Source: JAJUFS01 sp964599565
GTDB taxonomy: Bacteria > Pseudomonadota > Gammaproteobacteria > Natronospirales > JAJUFS01
Assembly: GCA_964599565.1 (NCBI GenBank)
Contig: CAZRFE010000013.1
Coordinates: forward strand, 1 to 41,564
DNA length: 41,564 nt
Reading direction: 5' to 3'
Positions 1-7,835 of this stretch are shown piece after piece. The notes under the pieces are model-generated. The model was not told the DNA's origin and ran no database searches. It saw only the letters and a program-made list of their open reading frames with translations. How positions within the stretch are numbered: the first letter of the stretch is position 1; each line of letters starts with the position of its first letter. The translations under genes were made by a program, and so were the position numbers.

Positions 1-224
1 GTCCGGTGATGGTGCAGGTGCTGGAAGGCGAGAACGCGATCGCGAAGAACCGCGAAGTCATGGGCGCGACGAATCCGAAGGATGCCGCACCCGGCACGAT
101 CCGCGCGGACTTCGCGAACAGTGTCGATGAGAACGTCGTGCACGGCTCGGACGCCGCGGAAACGGCGAAGCACGAGATCGCGTTCTTTTTCAAGGACAGC
201 GAAATCTGCCCGCGCACGCGTTGA
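1..224 (+). CDS. ndk: Nucleoside diphosphate kinase, C-terminal part (5' end outside window)
   Basis: The window opens inside this gene; the first complete codon is at position 3 and the stop ends at 224. The visible ~73 residues contain the Ndk signature around the catalytic histidine: GATNPKDAAPGTIR, then VHGSDAAETAKHEIAFFF, where the His of VHGSD is the phosphohistidine that carries phosphate between NTP and NDP. Ndk keeps cytoplasmic nucleoside triphosphate pools balanced. The length after the GATNP motif matches a bacterial Ndk of about 140 residues, so only the N-terminal half is missing. The gene precedes rlmN as in many Gammaproteobacteria. Assignment is very secure; only the start is unknown. 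Confidence 0.95.
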   Translation, partial: PVMVQVLEGENAIAKNREVMGATNPKDAAPGTIRADFANSVDENVVHGSDAAETAKHEIAFFFKDSEICPRTR

Positions 225-234
225 ACCGATGCAA

Positions 235-256
235 TCGCCCGGCCATCGCCGGGCGA
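235..256 (+). other. Perfect 9-bp hairpin between ndk and rlmN
   Basis: TCGCCCGGC (235-243) and GCCGGGCGA (248-256) are exact reverse complements around a 4-nt loop. No T-run follows (CAAA comes next), so it is not a canonical intrinsic terminator. It may protect the ndk 3' end or partly attenuate read-through into rlmN; this role is inferred. Confidence 0.5.
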
Positions 257-276
257 CAAACTGACCGGGAATTGAA

Positions 277-1386
277 GTGACCGACGCCGTAGCCAAAGTG
301 AACCTGCTCGGAATGCCGCGCGAAGAGATGGAGGAATATTTCGTCTCCATCGGCGAGAAGGCGTTCCGCGCGCGGCAGGTCATGAAGTGGATCTACGGCG
401 CGGGCGTGGCGGATTTCGACGCGATGACGGACATCGCGAAATCGCTGCGTGAAAAACTCGTGGCATGCGCCGAAGTGCGCGCGCCCGATGTCATCGTCGA
501 CAAGGCATCCGCCGACGGCACGCACAAGTGGCTGCTTCGCATGGACACGAAGAACGGCATCGAGACCGTGTTCATCCCCGAGCGCGAGCGCGGCACGCTG
601 TGCATTTCCTCGCAGGTCGGCTGCGCGCTCGACTGCACCTTCTGCTCGACCGCGCAGCAGGGCTTCAACCGCAATCTCTCGGCGGCGGAAATCGTCGGCC
701 AGGTGTGGCTCGCCAACAACCAGCTCGGTTACGTGAAGGGCGAGCGCATCATCACCAACATCGTCTTCATGGGCATGGGCGAGCCGCTCGCGAACTACGC
801 GAACGTGGTGAAGGCGCTGAAGGTGCTGATGGACGATTTCGGTTACGGCCTTTCGAAACGCCGCGTGACGGTCAGCACGTCCGGCATCGTGCCCGCGATG
901 CATCGCCTGAACGACGAAATCGATTTTGCGCTTGCCGTTTCGCTGCACGCGCCGAACGACGAACTGCGCGACGTGCTCGTGCCGATCAACCGCAAGTATC
1001 CGATCGCCGAACTCATGGACGCCTGCTGGGCGTACGTGAAGAAGAAGGCGCACCGGCACATCTATGTCGAGTACGTCATGCTTGACGGCGTCAACGACAA
1101 GGACGAGCACGCACGCCAGCTTGCGAAACTCCTGAACGGACTGCCGTGCAAGGTGAACCTCATTCCGTTCAATCCGTTTCCCGGCACGCCGTACCGGCGT
1201 TCGCCGGAAGAACGCATCAACGCATTCCGTGACATTCTCATCCGCAAGGGGCTGGTCACCGTCACGCGCCGCACGCGCGGCGAGGACATCGACGCCGCCT
1301 GCGGACAGCTCGCCGGACAAGTACTCGACAAGAGCCGCCGCGCGGAGCGCATGGCCGATCACATGACGAGAGTGCCGACACGATGA
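277..1386 (+). CDS. rlmN: Dual-specificity 23S rRNA (A2503-C2)/tRNA (A37-C2) methyltransferase RlmN
   Basis: Radical SAM enzyme that methylates C2 of A2503 in 23S rRNA and of A37 in some tRNAs, using a methyl-cysteine intermediate. The radical SAM cluster motif CxxxCxxC is present as C116-ALD-C120-TF-C123. The catalytic cysteine expected near the C terminus is C342 (in DIDAACGQLAG). VFMGMGEPLANY, VSTSGIVPAM and SLHAPND are further family motifs. The 369-residue length is typical. The start is a GTG, chosen because residues 8-40 (VNLLGMPREEMEEYF onward) already align with the conserved N-terminal helical domain, so the internal ATG at 313 would cut it. The stop overlaps the pilW start in ATGA, implying coupled translation. 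Confidence 0.97.
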   Translation: MTDAVAKVNLLGMPREEMEEYFVSIGEKAFRARQVMKWIYGAGVADFDAMTDIAKSLREKLVACAEVRAPDVIVDKASADGTHKWLLRMDTKNGIETVFIPERERGTLCISSQVGCALDCTFCSTAQQGFNRNLSAAEIVGQVWLANNQLGYVKGERIITNIVFMGMGEPLANYANVVKALKVLMDDFGYGLSKRRVTVSTSGIVPAMHRLNDEIDFALAVSLHAPNDELRDVLVPINRKYPIAELMDACWAYVKKKAHRHIYVEYVMLDGVNDKDEHARQLAKLLNGLPCKVNLIPFNPFPGTPYRRSPEERINAFRDILIRKGLVTVTRRTRGEDIDAACGQLAGQVLDKSRRAERMADHMTRVPTR

Positions 1387-2126
1387 AAGCGATCCTGGTC
1401 CTTCCGCTCTGCGCCGTGCTGCTGTCTGCCTGCGTATCCACCGCGCCGAATCGCGGTTCGGATACCGATGCCGCGCGCTACAACGCGCGGCTTGCCGCCG
1501 CGTATCTTGATCGCGGCGAGCCGGATGTCGCGATGGAGAAGATCAACAAGGCGCTTGACCAGGACCGGAGCCTCGCGGAAGCGCACCTCGTGAAAGGCAT
1601 GATCCTCGCGCGCGCGCGGGAATATCACGACGCGGACGAGTACTACGAGGACGCTGCGCGGCTCGCGCGCGACAACACCGCCGTGCTGAACAATGTCGCC
1701 GCGTATTACTGCGAGCGCGGCCGCTACCGCGATGGCGAGAAGATATTTCTCGATGTCGCGCGCATGCCGACGTTTGCGCGCCCGGCGATTGCGTATGCAA
1801 ACGCGGGCATGTGCGCGCGACGCATTCCCGAGCTTGAACGCGCCGCGCAGCATTTCCGCCGCTCGCTGGCGATGGAGCCGACGTATCGCCTTGCGCTGTG
1901 GCACATGGCATCGCTCAGCCTCGAGCAGGGCGAGGATCTTGCGGCCCGCGGATTCCTGCAGCGTCTCGAAGGCGTGCAGCGTCTCGGACCGGACGGACTG
2001 CTGCTCGGCGTTCGCATCGAGCGCAGCCTTGACGATGACGCGGCCGCGCAACGCTACGCGGACATCCTGCAGCGCGACTTCCCGGAATCGCCCGAAGCGC
2101 GCCAGCTTTCCGAAAGCACTCGATGA
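1383..2126 (+). CDS. pilW: Type IV pilus biogenesis/stability lipoprotein PilW (PilF)
   Basis: A 247-residue TPR lipoprotein. A signal peptide ends in the lipobox LLSAC with the lipidated Cys at residue 17. About six helical TPR units follow (for example AYLDRGEPDVAMEKINKAL, LVKGMILARAREYHDADEYY, VAAYYCERGRYRDGEKIF). In Pseudomonas and Neisseria this family pilots the PilQ secretin to the outer membrane and stabilises pili. Its place between rlmN and rodZ is the usual gammaproteobacterial position, which supports PilW/PilF over an anonymous TPR protein. The start overlaps the rlmN stop by 4 nt. No other pilus gene is in the window, so an active pilus is inferred, not shown. Confidence 0.88.
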   Translation: MKAILVLPLCAVLLSACVSTAPNRGSDTDAARYNARLAAAYLDRGEPDVAMEKINKALDQDRSLAEAHLVKGMILARAREYHDADEYYEDAARLARDNTAVLNNVAAYYCERGRYRDGEKIFLDVARMPTFARPAIAYANAGMCARRIPELERAAQHFRRSLAMEPTYRLALWHMASLSLEQGEDLAARGFLQRLEGVQRLGPDGLLLGVRIERSLDDDAAAQRYADILQRDFPESPEARQLSESTR

Positions 2127-2137
2127 GGTGATCCCGG

Positions 2138-3091
2138 ATGACCGGTGAGACAGCGGAAACTCCTGCACAGCCCGGCAGCCGGCTGCGCAGGCAGCGCGAA
2201 AGGCGCGGCCTGACACTCGTGCAGGCGAGCAGCGAACTGCATATCGACCAGCGACTGCTCGCCGCGCTGGAAGAAGACGATTACGCCGCACTCGGCGCGC
2301 CGATCTTCGTCAAGGGACACCTGCGCAATTACGCGCGGCTGCTCGGCCTTGATCCCGCGGAACTGGTGGCGGAGTACGAGGCTGCGCAACAGCCGGCGGA
2401 TCCGGCACTGGTCGCCTCGCGTCCCGATGGCCCGCGCATGGATGAACACCGCTCGCGTGCGTGGGTCGGCTGGTTCGGCTGGGTCTTCCTGCTTGTGCTC
2501 GGCGTGCTTCTGGCCGGCTGGTGGTATTACCAGCAGGAAGGCGGCGGCGACTTCGTGATGTCGAATACGACCGACGTCATTCCCGTCCCGGCGGAGCAGC
2601 CGGCGTTCACGCCGCCGCAGGAGAACGCAACCGCCGGCAGGACGACGGATTCCGCCGGTCTTGCCGGCGAGGACGACCAGGGACCGGTGGAGCGTGTTCC
2701 GGAAAATGAACCCGCTGCCGATGATGCATCCGCGGGCGCGCAATCTCCCGCCCAGGCCGTGGTACAGCCGGAGCCGCAGGTGCAGGAATCGCCGCCGGTC
2801 ATTTCGCGGCCCGCGACGACACGTCCTGCGCGGGGCGCGCGCGGTGGTCTCGTGCTCGAGTTCACCGAGGAATCCTGGGTCGAGGTCTACGACGCGAAAG
2901 GCCGGCCGATTCTTTACGACCTGATCGGCGCCGGTGCGCGCCGTGAGATCAGTGCCACGGGACAGTTGCGGCTGTTCGTCGGCAACACCGACGGCGTCGA
3001 AGTGTATGTCGGCGGCGAACGTTTCAATCTCGATCGCTACCGGCGCCAGGACAGCACGGCGCGCTTTACCGTGAACGTGCCGGCGAACTGA
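2138..3091 (+). CDS. rodZ: Cytoskeleton protein RodZ
   Basis: A bitopic inner-membrane protein that links MreB filaments to the cell-wall elongation machinery and so maintains rod shape. Visible architecture: an N-terminal helix-turn-helix domain (about residues 12-80; LRRQRERRGLTLVQASSEL, HIDQRLLAALEEDDY, PIFVKGHLRNYARLLGLD), one membrane span (about 109-131), a Pro/Ala/Glu-rich periplasmic linker, and a C-terminal DUF4115 beta domain (from about 235; LEFTEESWVEVYDAKGR). The 317-residue length is normal. It starts 11 bp after pilW. In E. coli the next gene would be ispG, which is absent here; hisS follows after 29 bp. Confidence 0.95.
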   Translation: MTGETAETPAQPGSRLRRQRERRGLTLVQASSELHIDQRLLAALEEDDYAALGAPIFVKGHLRNYARLLGLDPAELVAEYEAAQQPADPALVASRPDGPRMDEHRSRAWVGWFGWVFLLVLGVLLAGWWYYQQEGGGDFVMSNTTDVIPVPAEQPAFTPPQENATAGRTTDSAGLAGEDDQGPVERVPENEPAADDASAGAQSPAQAVVQPEPQVQESPPVISRPATTRPARGARGGLVLEFTEESWVEVYDAKGRPILYDLIGAGARREISATGQLRLFVGNTDGVEVYVGGERFNLDRYRRQDSTARFTVNVPAN

Positions 3092-3120
3092 GCGCACGGA
3101 ATCTTCGCAGGGAACCGCCT

Positions 3121-4398
3121 TTGAGCAACACGATCCAGTCCATCCGGGGCTTCAACGACATATTGCCCGCGCAGACGGCCACCTGGCAGCGGGTGGAAGC
3201 CGCCGCCATGCGCGTGTTCGATGCCTACGGCTACGCGGAGATACGGCTGCCGATCGTCGAGCCGACACCGCTGTTCGCGCGCTCCATCGGCGAGGTCACG
3301 GATATCGTCGAGAAGGAGATGTACAGCTTCGCGGACCGCAACGGCGACAGTCTCACGCTGCGTCCCGAAGGCACCGCGGGCTGCGTGCGCGCCGCCATCG
3401 AACATGGCCTGCTGCACAACCAGACGCAGAAGCTGTGGTATCGCGGTCCGATGTTCCGCTACGAGCGTCCGCAGAAGGGACGCTACCGCCAGTTTCACCA
3501 GTTCGGCGTCGAGGCTTTCGGCCTCGCCGGTCCCGATGTCGACGCGGAAGTGATCTTCGTCAGCGCCGCGCTGTGGCGCGAACTCGGCGTGGAAGGCCTG
3601 CAGCTCGAACTGAACTCGCTCGGCTCGGCGGAATCCAGGCTGCGCTACCGCGCAGCGCTGGTGGAATATTTTTCACGCTACGCGAACGATCTCGATGACG
3701 ACGGCCGGCGCCGGCTTGAGAACAATCCGCTGCGCTTGCTGGACAGCAAGCACGACGGCACGCGCCGGCTGCTGCCGGACGCACCGAAGTTCGCCGAATA
3801 CCTGGATGACGAATCGCGCGCGCACTTCGAGTCGCTCTGCGCGCTGCTGCGCGACGCAGGCCTCGCGGTCACGCTGAATCCGCTGCTGGTCCGGGGGCTC
3901 GATTACTACAACCGCACCGTGTTCGAGTGGACGACCGACCGGCTTGGCGCCCAGGCCGCGGTGTGTTCGGGCGGACGCTACGACGGCCTGGTGGAACTGC
4001 TCGGCGGACGCCCGACGCCCGCCATCGGCTGGGGTCTTGGCATCGAGCGGCTGATCGCGCTGCTTGAGGCGCAGGACAGCCTGCCGGAGGTTTCCGCCGC
4101 GCACGCCTACCTGGTGCTCGCAGGCGCGGAGGCGGCGCGGCGCGGGTTATTGCTTGCCGAGGAATGGCGGGCTAAGGTGCCCGGCCTGCGCCTCAGCACG
4201 AACCTCGGCGGCGGCGGCATCAAGGCGCAATTCCGGCGCGCGGACAAGAGTGGCGCGGCCGTCGCGCTCATCCTGGGTGACGAAGAACTGGCAGCGGACG
4301 CGATCGGCGTGAAATACCTGCGCGAGGATCGCGAACAGCAACGCCTGCCATTGACGGATATCGGCGGACTGCTCGCGCGGCTCGCCAGTGCAGACTGA
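3121..4398 (+). CDS. hisS: Histidyl-tRNA synthetase
   Basis: Class II aminoacyl-tRNA synthetase charging tRNA-His. The sequence begins SIRGFNDILPAQTATWQ, the usual HisRS opening. Motif 2 is visible in FRYERPQKGRYRQFHQFG. The histidine-A motif is RGLDYYNRTVFEW, and motif 3 is in AIGWGLGIERL. A C-terminal anticodon-binding domain runs from about residue 325 to 425. The 425-residue length is standard. The start is a TTG at 3121 preceded by CAGGGA at good spacing. The first downstream in-frame ATG (3210) lies inside the conserved N-terminus, so the rare start codon appears real. Part of the rodZ-hisS-yfgM-bamB-der block. Confidence 0.97.
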   Translation: MSNTIQSIRGFNDILPAQTATWQRVEAAAMRVFDAYGYAEIRLPIVEPTPLFARSIGEVTDIVEKEMYSFADRNGDSLTLRPEGTAGCVRAAIEHGLLHNQTQKLWYRGPMFRYERPQKGRYRQFHQFGVEAFGLAGPDVDAEVIFVSAALWRELGVEGLQLELNSLGSAESRLRYRAALVEYFSRYANDLDDDGRRRLENNPLRLLDSKHDGTRRLLPDAPKFAEYLDDESRAHFESLCALLRDAGLAVTLNPLLVRGLDYYNRTVFEWTTDRLGAQAAVCSGGRYDGLVELLGGRPTPAIGWGLGIERLIALLEAQDSLPEVSAAHAYLVLAGAEAARRGLLLAEEWRAKVPGLRLSTNLGGGGIKAQFRRADKSGAAVALILGDEELAADAIGVKYLREDREQQRLPLTDIGGLLARLASAD

Positions 4399-4436
4399 CA
4401 ATCAATCATTCGGTCGGGAACCGATGGAGAACTGAC

Positions 4437-5141
4437 GTGGACGTTTACACGCACGAGAAGGAACAGATCGAAGGCATCAAGACCTGGTGGCAGGAGAATC
4501 GCTGGTACATCATCGGCGGTCTCGTCATCAGTGTGATCGCCGTCGGCGGCTGGCGGATGTGGCTGCAGCACCAGCTGGAGCAGGCGGAAGCCGCGTCGCA
4601 GAAATACGAAAACGTCATCACGCACGCCTCGACCGGCGACAAGGATGCGCTCCAGGCCGCCGTCAGCGAACTGCAGAACGACTACGCCGGCACGCCGTAT
4701 GCGTCGCTTGCGACGCTCAAGCTCGCCGCCGCCCAGGTCGAGGCCGACGAGTACGCGGCGGCGGCGGAATCGCTGCGCTGGGTTCTCGATCATGCGGACG
4801 ACGACGAGCTCGCCCTGGTCGCGCGGCTGCGTCTTGCACGTGTGCATTTCCAGCTGAACGAACTGGCCGACGTGCATCGCGTGCTCGACGTGAGCAGCGC
4901 CGGCGAGTTCGAGGCGCTGTTCGAGGAAGTGCGTGGCGATGCGTTCCTGGCCGCCGGTGACCGCGAGAATGCGCGCGCGGCATACGACGCTGCGATCGCA
5001 GCGGCAGGTGCGGGCGGCGATACGCGCCGCGTGCAGATGAAGCTCGACAATCTCGCCATGCCGCTCGATGCGCTGTTCGGCGCGAGCGAATCACCCGCCG
5101 CCGACGAAGCAGCCGGCGACAGCGGAGAATCCGGCGAATGA
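4437..5141 (+). CDS. yfgM: YfgM family ancillary SecYEG translocon subunit / periplasmic TPR protein
   Basis: A 234-residue membrane-anchored TPR protein. A short cytoplasmic N-terminus with the family signature (YTHEKEQIEGIKTWWQEN) is followed by one membrane span at about residues 24-40, then a periplasmic TPR-like helical domain (about 50-200). In E. coli YfgM associates with SecYEG and PpiD and helps hand over secreted proteins. Position between hisS and bamB is strictly as in E. coli. The start is GTG at 4437 with GGAGA upstream. The low-complexity Ala/Glu-rich C-terminus (ESPAADEAAGDSGESGE) is probably disordered. The stop overlaps the bamB start (ATGA). Confidence 0.92.
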   Translation: MDVYTHEKEQIEGIKTWWQENRWYIIGGLVISVIAVGGWRMWLQHQLEQAEAASQKYENVITHASTGDKDALQAAVSELQNDYAGTPYASLATLKLAAAQVEADEYAAAAESLRWVLDHADDDELALVARLRLARVHFQLNELADVHRVLDVSSAGEFEALFEEVRGDAFLAAGDRENARAAYDAAIAAAGAGGDTRRVQMKLDNLAMPLDALFGASESPAADEAAGDSGESGE

Positions 5142-6322
5142 GACGCCTGCTGACGCTGTCCGCAGCGCTGATGCTGGGCGCATGCGCGAGCAACGCGCTG
5201 CACCCGCCCGCCGAGCTGGTGGACTTCGATGCCACCGCGTCCATCACGCGCGCCTGGTCCGTGGAGGTCGGCGATCTTAGTGCGGATCTTCGCTACGGCC
5301 TGGTGCCGGCGAGCGATGGCACGAATGTCTACGTTGCAGACAGCGAGGGCGCCGTGCGCGCATTCCGTCTCTCCGACGGCGACGAGGTGTGGGAGCACGA
5401 CACCGCCGGGTTCAGCTTCTGGGGCGATTCCGGCGCACTGCGCTTCTCGGCCGGCACCGCAGTCGCGGACGGACGCGTTGCGGTCGGTTCGCGCGATGGC
5501 GACGTGCTGGCGCTCGACGCTGCAACCGGCGAGGCGCTGTGGCAGGCGCGCGTGGGCGGCGAACTGCTCGCGCAGCCGCTCATGGCGTTCGGTCTCATCG
5601 TGCTGCGCACGACGGACGGCAGGGTCGTCGCGCTCGACGCGGCGACCGGCGAGCAGCGCTGGGATACGCTGCGCGAAGTGCCAACGCTCACCATCCGCGG
5701 GTTGTCGACGCCGGTGAGCGACGGTCAGCGCATCTTCGTGGGATTCGACAACGGCAAGGTTGCCGCGCTCGCGCCGGAAGACGGACGCATGATCTGGGAA
5801 GCGACGATCGCGATACCGGGCGGTGCCTCCGAACTCGAGGAAATCGTCGACGTGGACGGCAAGCTCGCGCTGTTCGGCAATGAACTGTACGCAACGAGCT
5901 TCAATGGCAACGTCGCTGCGATCGCAGTTGAATCCGGTGAAGTGCTGTGGCGGCGCGAACTGTCGTCCGTGCAGGCGCCGGCCGTGGGCTGGGGCAACGT
6001 GTACGCGACGGATGTCGACAGCACGGTGATCGGCTACGACCGCCTGTCGGGTGCAACCGCGTGGACGCAGTCCGGCATGCACGACCGCGAACTCACCGGC
6101 CCCGTCGTCTTCGGCAGCCTGCTGGTCGTCGGCGACTACGACGGCTACCTGCACTTTCTCGATATCAGCAGCGGTGAAATGGCGGCCCGCGTTTCGCACA
6201 CCGGCGATCCGGTTCGCGCGCGTCCGCTCGTCGTGGACGACCTGCTGATCGTGCTGAGCGAAGACGGCGAACTGGCCGCCTACCGGCGCGCCGACGCAAC
6301 GGACAGCGGCGAGACCGGCTGA
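5138..6322 (+). CDS. bamB: Outer membrane protein assembly factor BamB
   Basis: A periplasmic lipoprotein of the BAM complex that assists folding of beta-barrel proteins into the outer membrane. The signal peptide ends in LMLGAC with lipidated Cys at residue 16. The body consists of PQQ-type beta-propeller blades with recurring motifs such as VLALDAATGEALW, VVALDAATGEQRW, VAALAPEDGRMIW and VAAIAVESGEVLW. Length (394 residues) and location between yfgM and der match BamB. Its 4-nt overlap with yfgM suggests coupled translation. A 99-bp gap with a strong hairpin separates it from der. Confidence 0.95.
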   Translation: MRRLLTLSAALMLGACASNALHPPAELVDFDATASITRAWSVEVGDLSADLRYGLVPASDGTNVYVADSEGAVRAFRLSDGDEVWEHDTAGFSFWGDSGALRFSAGTAVADGRVAVGSRDGDVLALDAATGEALWQARVGGELLAQPLMAFGLIVLRTTDGRVVALDAATGEQRWDTLREVPTLTIRGLSTPVSDGQRIFVGFDNGKVAALAPEDGRMIWEATIAIPGGASELEEIVDVDGKLALFGNELYATSFNGNVAAIAVESGEVLWRRELSSVQAPAVGWGNVYATDVDSTVIGYDRLSGATAWTQSGMHDRELTGPVVFGSLLVVGDYDGYLHFLDISSGEMAARVSHTGDPVRARPLVVDDLLIVLSEDGELAAYRRADATDSGETG

Positions 6323-6370
6323 TTCCATCGAGACGGTCGCGGAACGGGGATCCGGGACTGTCTCGCATAC

Positions 6371-6392
6371 GTGCGAAGCACACGCTTCGCAC
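6371..6392 (+). other. Perfect 9-bp hairpin between bamB and der
   Basis: GTGCGAAGC (6371-6379) and GCTTCGCAC (6384-6392) form an exact stem with the 4-nt loop ACAC, 29 bp before the der start. There is no following T-run. It may be an RNA-stability or partial-attenuation element separating the bamB operon from der; the role is not established. Confidence 0.5.
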
Positions 6393-6421
6393 GCGCTTCA
6401 TCCCCGGGAAGAACCAATCGC

Positions 6422-7816
6422 ATGTTGCCGGTAATCGCTCTCCTCGGCCGTCCCAACGTCGGCAAGTCCACGTTGTTCAATCACCTCACGCGCAGCCGTG
6501 ATGCGCTGGTGGCGGACGAGCCCGGCCTCACGCGCGACCGCCAGTACGGCTTCGGCAAGGTCGGCGCGCGGCCGTACATCGTCATCGACACGGGCGGCAT
6601 TACCGGCGCTGCCGCGGGCATCGACGCGCTCATGCTGAAGCAGAGCATGAAGGCACTCGCCGAAGCGGATGCCGCGGTGTTCGTCGTCGACGGCCGCGCG
6701 GGCATTTCCGCGGACGACGAACGCATCGCCGCGGAGCTGCGCCGTTCCGGCAAGCCGGTGTGGCTTGCCGTGAACAAGACCGAAGGCATGCCAGGCGACA
6801 TCGTCGGCGCGGACTTTCACGCGCTGGGGCTCGCCGAGCCGCGCGCGATTTCCGCCGCGCACGGCCAGGGCGTTGCGAGCCTCATCGACGACGTGCTCGC
6901 GCCGTTCCCGGAAACCGACTCCCTGCCCGAAGACGACGCGGACCGCATTCGCGTCGCCGTCATCGGCCGGCCCAACGTCGGCAAGTCCACGCTCATCAAT
7001 CGTCTCATCGGCGAGGACCGGCTGGTTGCGTTCGACCAGCCCGGCACCACGCGCGACGCCGTCGCCGTGCCGTTCGAGCGCGACGATGTGCGCTACACGC
7101 TCGTGGATACCGCGGGCGTGCGGCGCAAGAGCCGCGTCAGCGAGGCGATCGAGAAATTCAGCATCGTGAAGACGCTGCAGGCGATCGAGGAAGCGCATGT
7201 CGTCATCATCGTGTTCGACGCACGCGAAGGCATCACCGACCAGGACGCCTCGCTTGCAGGCCTTGCGCTCGATCGCGGCCGCGCGATCGTGCTTGCGGTG
7301 AACAAATGGGACAGGCTGCCGGCGGAACAACGCGACCGCATCAAGGTCGAACTTGATATTCGCCTGCCGTTCCTGTCGTTCGCGCGCCTGCATTTCATTT
7401 CGGCGCTGCACGGCACCGGCGTCGGCGACCTGTTCGGCTCCGTGGGCGAAGCGCACGCCGCGGCGATGCGCGAGCTTTCAACCTCGGAGCTGACGCGCGC
7501 GCTGGAGAGCGCGGTGCAGATGCACCAGCCGCCGCTCGTGCGCGGCCGCCGCATCAAGCTGCGCTACGCGCACCAGGGCGGCAAGCGGCCGCCGGTGATC
7601 GTGATTCACGGCAACCAGACCGAGCGCGTGCCGGATGCCTACCGGCGCTATCTGGAGAACCTGTTCCGCGAACGTTTCGACCTCTACGGCACGCCGGTGC
7701 GCATCGAGTTCAAGTCCGGCGAGAACCCTTTTGCCGGCCGTCGCAACACGCTGACGCCGCGCCAGGTGCAGAAGAAGAAACGCATGATCAGTCACTACAA
7801 GCGCAAGAAGAAATGA
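6422..7816 (+). CDS. der: Ribosome-assembly GTPase Der (EngA)
   Basis: An essential double GTPase acting in 50S subunit maturation. Two tandem G domains are evident: the first with the P-loop GRPNVGKST near residue 8, DTGG and NKTEG motifs; the second with GRPNVGKST near residue 181, DTAGVRRK and NKWD. A C-terminal KH-like domain follows (RGRRIKLRYAHQGGKRPP, VIHGNQ), ending in a basic tail of Lys and Arg. The true start is the ATG at 6422 (MLPVIALLGRPNVGKS); the open frame extends upstream through the hairpin, but that part is not family-like. The resulting 464 residues are typical of Der. Confidence 0.97.
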   Translation: MLPVIALLGRPNVGKSTLFNHLTRSRDALVADEPGLTRDRQYGFGKVGARPYIVIDTGGITGAAAGIDALMLKQSMKALAEADAAVFVVDGRAGISADDERIAAELRRSGKPVWLAVNKTEGMPGDIVGADFHALGLAEPRAISAAHGQGVASLIDDVLAPFPETDSLPEDDADRIRVAVIGRPNVGKSTLINRLIGEDRLVAFDQPGTTRDAVAVPFERDDVRYTLVDTAGVRRKSRVSEAIEKFSIVKTLQAIEEAHVVIIVFDAREGITDQDASLAGLALDRGRAIVLAVNKWDRLPAEQRDRIKVELDIRLPFLSFARLHFISALHGTGVGDLFGSVGEAHAAAMRELSTSELTRALESAVQMHQPPLVRGRRIKLRYAHQGGKRPPVIVIHGNQTERVPDAYRRYLENLFRERFDLYGTPVRIEFKSGENPFAGRRNTLTPRQVQKKKRMISHYKRKKK

Positions 7817-7835
7817 AGAGCGAAGGAGCATCGTG

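Noticed and set aside
190..1362. Minus-strand open frame of 390 codons opposite rlmN
   Set aside because: An antisense shadow of a gene with the complete radical SAM motif.
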